Source: an uncultured Collinsella sp.
Lineage (GTDB): Bacteria > Actinomycetota > Coriobacteriia > Coriobacteriales > Coriobacteriaceae
Direction: 5' to 3'
Assembly: GCA_902496645.1 (NCBI GenBank)
Contig: CABVBR010000027.1
Location: 1 to 17,401 of the forward strand
Length of the DNA: 17,401 nucleotides
The notes beneath the pieces were generated by a model. It had not been told where the DNA came from, made no database searches, and saw nothing but the letters and a program-made list of their open reading frames with translations. The position numbers and the translations under genes are program-made. Below are positions 6,830 to 12,935 of this stretch, in pieces (within the stretch, counting starts at the first letter, position 1; each line of letters begins with the position of its first letter).

Positions 6830-7459
6830 CTAAATGGCAGCCAAAATGTCGTCGAGGTTGTCGATGGCAACGTCGGCGGCGGACTGGTCCAGGTTGACGC
6901 CCTCGTGCGGACGCAGCGCCAGGACGCGGGCGCCGGAGCGCTTGCCGGCCTCGATGCCCAAAGGCGAATCCTCGATAACCAGGCACTCGGCAGGCTCCAC
7001 CCCCAGCGCCTCCATGGCACGCAGGTAGATCTCGGGGTCGGGCTTAAACGCACTGCACTCGTGCCCGCTGATGGTGTAGTCCAGCACGTCGGCGATACCG
7101 GCAATCTCCACCAGCTCGTCAATGAGCTCGCGATAGGACGAGCTCGCGATGGCACACTTCACGCCGCGCTTGTGCAGCTCACGCATCACCGGCTCCGTCT
7201 GCTCGTTGAGTAGCTCGGCATACGGAACGGGATGAGCGGGGCAATATCTTTTTTTATATTCCGTGAGCAATTCCTCGCGTAACGTGAGATTGCCAGGAAC
7301 TAGAGCTTCCCAGATTGCCGGTTCATTAGACCCCGAAAGATCTGGAATTCTATCGTACGTAATGCCATGCTCCTCCATATACGCCACGCGGCGACGGTTG
7401 TAGAACCACTCGGTATCGACTAGCACACCGTCCATGTCAAACAGCACTGCCTTGATCAT
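6830..7459 (-). CDS. HAD-superfamily phosphatase, beta-phosphoglucomutase-like subfamily IA
   Basis: The 209-residue protein has all four HAD motifs: 'FDMDGV' (nucleophile D8, acid/base D10), the 'ASSSY' threonine/serine motif, the 'FKPDPE' lysine, and 'IEDSPLGIEAG' for magnesium. A helical cap (about residues 15-80) marks it as a sugar-phosphate phosphatase or phosphomutase. Substrate cannot be read from sequence. The frame is open to 7570, but the upstream part overlaps the SIS 2 terminator. The ATG at 7459 lies 8 bases after GGAGG, better placed than the ATG at 7465. Codons for residues ~40-75 (about 7230-7370) are AT-rich, with AGA, TTA and AAA AAA unlike the rest of the gene, so recombination or transfer is possible. 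The gene is flanked by a 21-nt inverted repeat and is transcribed apart from the PTS operon. Confidence 0.9.
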   Translation of the reverse strand: MIKAVLFDMDGVLVDTEWFYNRRRVAYMEEHGITYDRIPDLSGSNEPAIWEALVPGNLTLREELLTEYKKRYCPAHPVPYAELLNEQTEPVMRELHKRGVKCAIASSSYRELIDELVEIAGIADVLDYTISGHECSAFKPDPEIYLRAMEALGVEPAECLVIEDSPLGIEAGKRSGARVLALRPHEGVNLDQSAADVAIDNLDDILAAI

Positions 7460-7485
7460 ACGCATCTCCTCCCGCCTGCCAAAAA

Positions 7486-7506
7486 TATTTTGGTAGGTTT
7501 TATCTG
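7486..7506 (-). repeat. 21-nt repeat flanking the HAD gene, right copy
   Basis: On the minus strand this reads CAGATAAAACCTACCAAAATA, 20 of 21 identical to 6800-6820 and inverted relative to it. It lies in the HAD leader, 27 bases before the start codon. It overlaps a small palindrome, CCAAAA-ATA-TTTTGG (about 7479-7493), that could be an operator or RNA hairpin. Confidence 0.85.
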
Positions 7507-7543
7507 TGGTTTTACGGCGCGACAGGCACGCCCTCCCCAAAGC

Positions 7544-7577
7544 AAAAAGGGGACGGAGCGCAAACCCCATCCCCTTT
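7544..7577 (-). terminator. Intrinsic terminator of the PTS-SIS 2 operon
   Basis: On the minus strand AAAGGGGATGGGG pairs with the CCGTCCCCTTT side around a short loop and runs into TTTTT then GCTTT. It sits about 32 bases past the SIS 2 stop codon, closing the PTS operon before the HAD gene. Confidence 0.85.
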
Positions 7578-7608
7578 CAATCAACCCGTAAGGTCTACTT
7601 ACTTGTGA

Positions 7609-8592
7609 TTAGTAGGAAAGCTTCCACATGTAGCGACGCATGGTCAGCGGGTGCTGACGGGCCTCGGCGATCTGGTTGCCGTACTCGCGCATAACGGCGA
7701 GGTGCAGCAGCGGGTTGAAGTAGGTGATGACGCTCGCGGGCACGGCGTCAGCCAGGCCGTAGTCCTTGGAGTCGATCAGAGCGACCTTGGCGCCCATGCG
7801 CTCAAGGAAGGTGAGGGCGCGGGCGTCCATCGGACGGGTTGCGCCATCAGACATGAAGAAGACATAGGGCTTACCCTCGGTGGAAACCTCGAACGGGCCG
7901 TGGAAGTACTCGCCGGTGTTGTAGGCGGCGGCGTCGATCCACTGCATCTCGGTGAACAGGAAGGCGGCGTGAGAATAAGCCATCTTCTCGGAGGCACCGG
8001 AAGCCATGAAGTAGATCATCTTGTCGTCCTTGAAGTCCTCGGCGAACTTCTTGGCGAGCTTGGTGCAGTGCTGAGCGGCGTTCTCGCACAGGTCGAAGAT
8101 GTTGGTGAGGCCGGTGATCATATCCTCGTAGTGATCATAGCCCTCGGTCTGCTGAAGGATCTCGAGAGCAAGAGCAATGGCGTAGCCAGGCTTCTCGGCC
8201 TTGGCGGCATAGTTGGCGTGGAAGCCGTGGACGATGACGTGGTCGGCGTCGACGGTCAGGGCGGAGCCAGCCTTGTTGGTGAGGGAGACGACCGGGCAGT
8301 TGTGCTTCTTGGCGGTCTTGTTGGCCTCGACGGTCTCGGGCGTGGAGCCACCGAGGGAGCAGGTGATCACGAAGGTGTGCTCGTTGACCCAGGAAGGCGT
8401 GTCGTAGTTGAACTCGTTGGCGGTAAAGATCTGAACGTTCAGCTTGTCCGTGTTGTTGGCCAGGAAGTACTTGGCGGGGTACAGGTCGGACATGGAAGCA
8501 CCGCAGCCGACGAAAGCGACGCTGTGGATCTCGTGGTTGGACAGGACGTCAGCGACGATCTGCTTAGGAAGGTTAAGGTCGATCTCGTACAT
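7609..8592 (-). CDS. Two-domain SIS sugar-phosphate deglycase/isomerase, FrlB/Gfr-like (SIS enzyme 2, PTS-linked)
   Basis: The 327-residue protein has two SIS domains (about 18-150 and 170-315). The first has 'GCGAS' near residue 30 and a modified phosphosugar loop SLGGST (79-84, where SIS 1 has SHSGNT). The second keeps E215 ('TEMQW') and H231 ('EYFHGPFE'), 16 apart. It is the last gene of the mannose-family PTS operon, the layout of Salmonella gfrABCD-E/F (glucoselysine/fructoselysine use). It therefore most likely splits the 6-phosphorylated PTS product into a sugar phosphate and an amine or amino acid. Two ATGs are in frame. The one at 8601 abuts the AAGGA ribosome site, whereas the one at 8592 is 9 bases from it and is preferred. 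Collinsella intestinalis is reported to consume fructoselysine, which fits. The substrate is not proven by sequence. Confidence 0.88.
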   Translation of the reverse strand: MYEIDLNLPKQIVADVLSNHEIHSVAFVGCGASMSDLYPAKYFLANNTDKLNVQIFTANEFNYDTPSWVNEHTFVITCSLGGSTPETVEANKTAKKHNCPVVSLTNKAGSALTVDADHVIVHGFHANYAAKAEKPGYAIALALEILQQTEGYDHYEDMITGLTNIFDLCENAAQHCTKLAKKFAEDFKDDKMIYFMASGASEKMAYSHAAFLFTEMQWIDAAAYNTGEYFHGPFEVSTEGKPYVFFMSDGATRPMDARALTFLERMGAKVALIDSKDYGLADAVPASVITYFNPLLHLAVMREYGNQIAEARQHPLTMRRYMWKLSY

Positions 8593-8658
8593 CTGACACA
8601 TTCCTTTCGATGTTTTGCGGCGCCACTTTGCCGGACGCTCGCAGGGTTACTGAGGTTT

Positions 8659-8753
8659 GGACCGAGTCGCCGGTCCGGATGCGACCAGGGGGCTGACCCT
8701 TAATCACATGTTGGGAAACGGGAGCCTGCCTGGGGGTATGGGGCCCAGGCAGG
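8659..8753 (-). other. Intercistronic hairpins between IID and SIS 2
   Basis: The 196-bp gap inside the operon holds two hairpins. CCTGCCTGGG (8725-8734) pairs perfectly with 8744-8753 around a 9-base loop. GGACCG (8659-8664) pairs with 8671-8676. No T-run follows either stem. A 9-bp direct repeat GGACGCTCG occurs at 8633 and 8773. The gap is much larger than the others in the operon (13 and 36 bp), so it may be a processing or mRNA-stability site that sets SIS 2 level against the transporter. Confidence 0.6.
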
Positions 8754-8788
8754 TCCCCAGGGGAAAGCGTTTGGACGCTCGGTCGCGA

Positions 8789-9622
8789 CTAGGCCAGGAT
8801 GCCGGCCGCGGAGAGGGCGATGCCGCCCACGATGGCGATCACGAGAAGCCAACCGGTGTTGACGTTCTTCTTGATGAGCCAGTACATAAGGCCGGTGAGG
8901 CCGAGGGAGATCATCTGGGGCATCATGCCGTCCAGGATGTCCTGGATAACGACGGTGCCGTCAGCGAACTGCAGCGGGGTGGTGGCGCCGATCAGCGTAG
9001 CGATCATGCCGCCCACGGACATAAGACCCACGATGCCGCAGACATACATGAGCTTCTCCATGAGGTCGCCGCTCTGAAGCTTGCTCAGATACTGGTGACC
9101 ACCCTGATAGCCCATCTTGGCGGCGAACCAAGTGATCAGCACGGAGGGGATAATGGAGATGAGCATGGCCAGGATCGGGCCCATGATGGAGCCCTGCTGA
9201 GCCAGCTGGACGCCCAGGCCAAAGGCGATGACGCGGATGGTGCCCTGGAAGAAGGAGTCACCGATACCGGAAAGCGGGCCCATGAGCGAGGTCTTGACCG
9301 CGTTGATCGAATCGGGGTCGAAGTTCTCGGGATCCTTGGCGTACTCCTCCTCCATGGAGGCGGCGAGGCCGAGGACGAAAGCGCTCGTCTGCGGGGTGCA
9401 GTTGTAGAACGCCATGTGACGGTGGTAAGCCTCTTTCTTAGCAGCGAGCTGCTTGGGGTCGGACTCATCCGGATAGAGGCGGTCGAGCGTGGGAACCATG
9501 CCGTAGAGGAAGCCCATGTTCATCTGACGCTCGTAGTTCCAAGAGGCCTGGATGGCCCAGGAGCGCCAGAAGAACTGGCTGACCTTCTTGTTCAGGGACA
9601 CGTCCTTGGTTGCGGTTGCCAT
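8789..9622 (-). CDS. PTS mannose-family EIID membrane subunit
   Basis: The 277-residue protein has the EIID family pattern: an N-terminal cytoplasmic part ('FWRSWAIQASWNYERQMNMG', then 'TPQTSAFVLGLAASMEEEYA'), the conserved 'SLMGPLSGIGDSFFQGTIRV', and hydrophobic segments to the C-terminus. With IIC it forms the membrane channel of mannose-type PTS permeases, which import and phosphorylate hexoses, hexosamines or sugar conjugates. The open frame runs to 9739, but that part overlaps IIC. The ATG at 9622 has AAGGAGG about 7 bases upstream and gives the family N-terminus 'MATATKDVSL', so it is chosen. The ribosome site overlaps the IIC stop region (13-base gap), suggesting coupled translation. 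Confidence 0.96.
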   Translation of the reverse strand: MATATKDVSLNKKVSQFFWRSWAIQASWNYERQMNMGFLYGMVPTLDRLYPDESDPKQLAAKKEAYHRHMAFYNCTPQTSAFVLGLAASMEEEYAKDPENFDPDSINAVKTSLMGPLSGIGDSFFQGTIRVIAFGLGVQLAQQGSIMGPILAMLISIIPSVLITWFAAKMGYQGGHQYLSKLQSGDLMEKLMYVCGIVGLMSVGGMIATLIGATTPLQFADGTVVIQDILDGMMPQMISLGLTGLMYWLIKKNVNTGWLLVIAIVGGIALSAAGILA

Positions 9623-9635
9623 AGTGTGTTCCTCC

Positions 9636-10430
9636 TTAGTCTTCGTCGTCTTCGAGCGGATCGTAGTCGGAATCGACACCGGCGGCTGCATGGGAACCGT
9701 TGAACTTGAAGCCCATGAAGACGATAGCCAGGCACACACCGATCAGAGCGACCGCGATGACGGACAGGTTGAGGTAAGCGGCGAGCAGGAAACCGATGAA
9801 CAGGAACGGGGTCATGCCCTTCTTGATCATCATGGTGAGCAGCAGGGCCAAGCCGTAGGCAGTCATGATCTTGGTCGAGACGTTCAGACCAGTGGATAGC
9901 CACTCGGGAACCATGTTGACGATGGCCTGGACCAGGTCGGTACCGACAAAGACGGCCAGGAAGATCGGCAGGAAGTACATGATGGCGTACAGACCGGAGC
10001 CGGCGCAGATGTGCATACGGTAAGCGGTCTTGAACTTTCCGTTATCGATCGCGCTATCTGCCACATGGGTGAGGGCGGCGATGATGGAGCGGAACACGAT
10101 GCCGAGGAGCTGACCCAGGACGGCGACCGGGATGGCGATCGTCATGGCGGTCTCGGCGGAAGCGCCGGTCAGGCAAGCGAAGGCGGAAGCCACGATGCCG
10201 CCCAGGACCATATCGGGCGGAACGGCGGCGCCGACCTGCACCAGGCCCATGGAAACGAGCTCGACGGCAGCACCGACGGCGAGGCCGGTGGGCACATCGC
10301 CCAGCAGCAGACCGACGATCGTAGCGCCAACGAGGGGCTGCTCGAAGTTAAGACGACCGAGCAGGCGGGAGTCCCACATGCAGAACACGCCGACGAGGCC
10401 GACGAGCACCGCACTGATGAACGTATTCAT
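9636..10430 (-). CDS. PTS mannose-family EIIC membrane subunit
   Basis: The 264-residue, strongly hydrophobic protein is typical of EIIC-Man. It begins 'MNTFISAVLVGLVGVF' and has the family block 'QPLVGATIVGLLLGDVPTGL' followed by 'GAAVELVSMGLVQVGAAVPPD', then further membrane segments. It ends in an acidic cytoplasmic tail (about residues 247-264, 'DSDYDPLEDDED'). It carries the sugar-translocating part of the permease with IID. A strong AAAGGAG ribosome site precedes the ATG. A small perfect hairpin (CAGGCA/TGCCTG, 10448-10461) lies in the 36-bp gap from IIAB. The specific sugar cannot be read from this subunit. Confidence 0.96.
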   Translation of the reverse strand: MNTFISAVLVGLVGVFCMWDSRLLGRLNFEQPLVGATIVGLLLGDVPTGLAVGAAVELVSMGLVQVGAAVPPDMVLGGIVASAFACLTGASAETAMTIAIPVAVLGQLLGIVFRSIIAALTHVADSAIDNGKFKTAYRMHICAGSGLYAIMYFLPIFLAVFVGTDLVQAIVNMVPEWLSTGLNVSTKIMTAYGLALLLTMMIKKGMTPFLFIGFLLAAYLNLSVIAVALIGVCLAIVFMGFKFNGSHAAAGVDSDYDPLEDDED

Positions 10431-10466
10431 ACCCTTCTCCTTTCAGTCAGGCAAATGCCTGGTTGA

Positions 10467-11390
10467 TTACAGCTTGGCGTCGATGTCGACGCTCTGATAC
10501 GTGGGGGTCTGCTGGACATAGAGCTTGATGCCCATGTCGAGCAGCTGGTTGACGTCGGCCTTTTGGGTGGCGTCGAAGAAGACGGAGCTGTCCTTGCCGC
10601 CGATCTGATCGGCACCGTCGTGGTTGGCGGTGGCGCCCAGGTTGATGGCATCGAGCTTGTAGCCCTGGCAGAACTGCAGCATCTCGGCGGTGTTGCCAAA
10701 GATGAACATGACGCGCTCGCCGAGGGTGTTGAGCTTGTCCATCTTGGCGAGGGCACGCTCAACGGTGAAGACGTTCAGGCGTACGCCCTGGGGCTTGGCC
10801 AGCTTAAGAGCGCCCTTCTTGATGTCATCGTTGGCGGCAGCGTTGTCGACGACGATGATGCGCTCGGCCTGAACCTTGGTGGTCCAGGTAAAGACGACCT
10901 GGCCGTGCAGCAGACGGTAGTCAAGACGTGCGAGGACGATCTTGGCGGGACCGGCGTTGTGGCGGGCGGCCTTGGCCTTCTTGACGGGGGCTGCGGCAAC
11001 CTCGACCGGAGCGTTGGGGTTGGTCAGACCGGTGCGGGCCTCGTTGATGAGGGCCGCGAGCTCGGCGCCCTTGATGGGGGCGGGGCTCATAGCGAGCGTG
11101 AGCGCCAGCGGAATGTTGAAACCGCTGATGACCGTGAATGCCGTGCCATTCTTGGAAAGCTCGACCATGTTGTTGTTGACCGAGCTACCGAGCATATCGG
11201 TTAGCACATAGACGGTGTCGTCCGCGTTGAACGTGGCGATCATGGCGTCCACCTTGTTGGTGATGGGCTCCTTGTCGTCACGAGCAAGCGACACGACGTG
11301 GACGTTCGACACGTCGCCGAGAACCATCTCGAGCGTGTCTTTGGCGCCTGCGGCCAGGCCGCCATGAGATGCGAGAATGATCTGATTCAT
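10467..11390 (-). CDS. PTS mannose-family EIIAB fusion protein
   Basis: The 307-residue protein fuses an EIIA-Man domain (about 1-125, phosphoryl-accepting H9 in 'LASHGGLA') through an Ala/Pro/Lys linker (about 127-148) to an EIIB-Man domain (about 149-307, H162 in 'RLDYRLLHGQV'). HPr passes phosphate to H9, then to H162, and on to the sugar carried by IIC/IID. The fused form is like E. coli ManX; the Salmonella gfr system, as I recall, has separate IIA and IIB. The gene opens the operon, with GGAGGAGG before the ATG and a perfect TATAAT further up. The regulator is apparently the GntR2 repressor. No sigma-54 (LevR-type) activator, common with this PTS class, is seen in the window. Confidence 0.96.
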   Translation of the reverse strand: MNQIILASHGGLAAGAKDTLEMVLGDVSNVHVVSLARDDKEPITNKVDAMIATFNADDTVYVLTDMLGSSVNNNMVELSKNGTAFTVISGFNIPLALTLAMSPAPIKGAELAALINEARTGLTNPNAPVEVAAAPVKKAKAARHNAGPAKIVLARLDYRLLHGQVVFTWTTKVQAERIIVVDNAAANDDIKKGALKLAKPQGVRLNVFTVERALAKMDKLNTLGERVMFIFGNTAEMLQFCQGYKLDAINLGATANHDGADQIGGKDSSVFFDATQKADVNQLLDMGIKLYVQQTPTYQSVDIDAKL

Positions 11391-11416
11391 CTTGCCTCCT
11401 CCTTTTCGTTATGGTC

Positions 11417-11422
11417 ATTATA
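11417..11422 (-). promoter_or_regulatory. -10 box of the PTS-SIS 2 operon
   Basis: A perfect TATAAT on the minus strand lies 27 bases before the IIAB ATG. The expected -35 position (AATATC or near) is poor, so the promoter may need an activator. The candidate operator 11419-11436 overlaps it. Confidence 0.65.
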
Positions 11423-11436
11423 ACGTCTTATACGTT
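11419..11436. promoter_or_regulatory. Candidate GntR2 operator at the PTS promoter
   Basis: AACGT-CTTAT-ACGTT (11422-11436) is an inverted repeat with 5-bp arms placed between -10 and -35. The minus-strand 10-mer AGACGTTATA (11419-11428) is identical to one at the gntR2 promoter. A repressor bound here would exclude RNA polymerase. Confidence 0.6.
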
Positions 11437-11460
11437 GGTGATATTGCTAATTAGTATAAA

Positions 11461-11493
11461 GACCGTTCGCGGATGAAAATCGACCGTTTACGG
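11461..11493. promoter_or_regulatory. Two helically phased 12-bp repeats upstream of the PTS promoter
   Basis: GACCGTTCGCGG (11461-11472) and GACCGTTTACGG (11482-11493) match at 10 of 12 positions and start 21 bp apart, two helical turns. They lie about 50-85 bp upstream of the expected start, where activators commonly bind. With the weak -35 this suggests an activator site. The binding protein is unknown. Nothing else is seen in the 11437-11572 stretch, and no clear terminator for EamA was found. Confidence 0.4.
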
Positions 11494-11572
11494 GTTTAAC
11501 GCGTTTGAAACGTTGGCGCGGGGTAGGCCGGCGCTGGATGGGTGACAGGCGATTTGGCGGCGCGCCCATCCC

Positions 11573-12655
11573 CTATCGCACGAAGTACCAGGGGCTTTCC
11601 TGAACATTGGTCTGCAGCGTGATGCCCGTGCGCTCGCTAAACAGATCCATGTCCTGCGATTTTTCCGTCCACCACGCGTTGGGCTTAAAGGTCATGCTCT
11701 CGACAATGCGCTGCACGATGGCGCTGTTGCGCAGCCTGGAGAAGTCGGTGTTCATGATCAGGATGGACGTGAGCACCAGTACAATGCCCAGAACCTTGAT
11801 CGCGCCCGCGGACTCGGCATAGATGCCGATGCCCAGCAAAACGGTGACGACCGTCTCGAACGACATCACAACCGGAACCTTCGATGTCTCGAGCCCCATG
11901 GACAGGCCCTGCATATATAGGATGTATGCCACGGCCGTGGGAATCAGGCCAAAGCCCGCGAAGAGCAGGATGAGCTGCGGCGACATTGCCGCCGCCACAT
12001 CCGGCCACGGCGCCGTGATGGCCGCCATGACGGCGCTACCAAAGACAAAACCCCAAAACGTGACCGCCAGCGGGTGGACCGTCTTGGTGGCCATGCGGCT
12101 AAATACTGCCAGCAGCGCACCGCAAAGACCTGCGATCACGCCCGACGCAACGCCCCAAACCGAGAAATGAAAACCAGACAGGTCACCGTTTGTCACCGCG
12201 AGCACACAGCCCATGATGTTAAAGGCGATAGCCATGAGCTTTACCGAGGTGACGCGCTCTTTATAGAGTATGCGGCCCAAGATGCAGCCAAAGACCGGCG
12301 AGGTGTAGAGCAGGACCGATGCCGTGGACATGCCCACCTCGCGCATGCACTCGTAATAGAGCGTGTTGGCGGTAGCAAGGCCGATGATGCCGACGAGCGC
12401 GCAGGGGATGAGCTCTTTGGGGCTCGCCTTGAACAGGGCCAGCGGACTCGGCGCCGTGGTCGCTCCCTCGCCGGGGCGGCAGCCCATAAACGCAAGGACA
12501 GGCGCCAGGATAAGCGCACCGACCAGTAGACGGAAGGCCGCCATGCTCTGGGACGTAATGCCCATGGCCGAGATGCCATTGACAAAGATTCCGATGGTGC
12601 CCCACATAAGCGCGGCGATCAGCACCAGCGCATAGCCCAGATTGCTTTTCTTCAA
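11573..12655 (-). CDS. EamA/DMT-superfamily permease with an unusual C-terminal extension
   Basis: The 360-residue protein has two EamA repeats, about residues 8-152 ('ALMWGTIGIFVNGI', 'TANTLYYECMREVGMSTASVL') and 165-300 ('IPTAVAYILYMQGLSMG', 'VVMSFETVVTVLLGI'), giving about ten membrane segments. Such permeases export or import amino acids and other metabolites. A soluble tail of about 60 residues (301-360, 'RLRNSAIVQRIVESMTFKPN' onwards, ending 'ESPWYFVR') is longer than most family members carry and was not recognised. The start is TTG at 12655, supported by AGGAGG five bases upstream. Its promoter carries the motif also found at gntR2 and the PTS operon, so it may be in the same regulon, perhaps moving the amine or amino acid left by deglycation. 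That role is inference. Confidence 0.88.
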   Translation of the reverse strand: MKKSNLGYALVLIAALMWGTIGIFVNGISAMGITSQSMAAFRLLVGALILAPVLAFMGCRPGEGATTAPSPLALFKASPKELIPCALVGIIGLATANTLYYECMREVGMSTASVLLYTSPVFGCILGRILYKERVTSVKLMAIAFNIMGCVLAVTNGDLSGFHFSVWGVASGVIAGLCGALLAVFSRMATKTVHPLAVTFWGFVFGSAVMAAITAPWPDVAAAMSPQLILLFAGFGLIPTAVAYILYMQGLSMGLETSKVPVVMSFETVVTVLLGIGIYAESAGAIKVLGIVLVLTSILIMNTDFSRLRNSAIVQRIVESMTFKPNAWWTEKSQDMDLFSERTGITLQTNVQESPWYFVR

Positions 12656-12694
12656 CGCAGCCTCCTTGGCTTTGTTACCAATATGTTTCGTACT

Positions 12695-12723
12695 ACGTTA
12701 TAGTCGTTATATACAATTTTCAA
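12695..12723 (-). promoter_or_regulatory. EamA promoter with candidate GntR2 operator
   Basis: The minus strand has TTGAAA (12718-12723) and TATAAC (12697-12702) with 15 bases between, slightly short. The + strand ACGTTATAGTCGTTATA (12695-12711) matches the PTS operator on its minus strand at 13 of 17 positions. AGTCGTTATATAC (12702-12714) differs from the gntR2 site by one base. Confidence 0.45.
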
Positions 12724-12743
12724 GACACAATTCGGCGGACGGA

Positions 12744-12808
12744 TGGTGCAAAGGGGTCAGGTTTATATGCACCAACTTGGTGCAAAGTAACCTGACCCCT
12801 TTGCACCA
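12744..12808. repeat. REP-like palindrome with 20-bp perfect arms
   Basis: TGGTGCAAAGGGGTCAGGTT (12744-12763) is exactly complementary to 12789-12808. Between them is a second perfect 8-bp inverted repeat, TGCACCAA/TTGGTGCA (12768-12784). The element lies between the SIS 3 end and the EamA promoter. It resembles a REP/MITE-type element more than a terminator, as no T-run follows on either strand. It has no coding content. Confidence 0.85.
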
Positions 12809-12819
12809 ATCCCAGGAGT

Positions 12820-12859
12820 GTCCCCAAGTGCCGGCAAAAAAGGAACGTCCCCAAGTGCC
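12820..12859. repeat. 13-bp direct repeat pair
   Basis: GTCCCCAAGTGCC occurs at 12820-12832 and 12847-12859, 27 bp apart. Two units only, next to the REP-like palindrome, so probably part of a composite repeat element rather than an array. Confidence 0.75.
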
Positions 12860-12897
12860 AACCGAGGCAACGCCGCAGATAGAGGACGGCCCGCGCA

Positions 12898-12935
12898 GCG
12901 TCGGCCTGTTACGCGGTTTGGTAAAACCGCGTAAC
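12898..12935. repeat. Copy 2 of the 38-nt hairpin element
   Basis: GCGTCGGCC (12898-12906), a T, then arms 12908-12919 and 12924-12935 pairing perfectly over 12 bp around loop GGTA. The hairpin's last base is part of the SIS 3 stop codon. Against 4749-4786 the stem differs by three base pairs, all compensatory. No T-run follows. Confidence 0.85.

Noticed and set aside
7460..7570. Upstream extension of the HAD protein to 7570
   Set aside because: The extra residues read through the SIS 2 terminator and the 21-nt repeat; HAD proteins begin just before the FDMDG motif.
7651..9703. Long + strand frames opposite SIS 2 and IID
   Set aside because: Gly/Val/Asp-rich antisense shadows of well-supported genes, without ribosome sites.
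9623..9739. Upstream extension of IID to an earlier start at 9739
   Set aside because: The extra 39 residues overlap the IIC gene, lack family similarity, and a strong ribosome site precedes the ATG at 9622.
12820..12859. CRISPR array
   Set aside because: Only two 13-bp units with a 14-bp gap and no cas genes.
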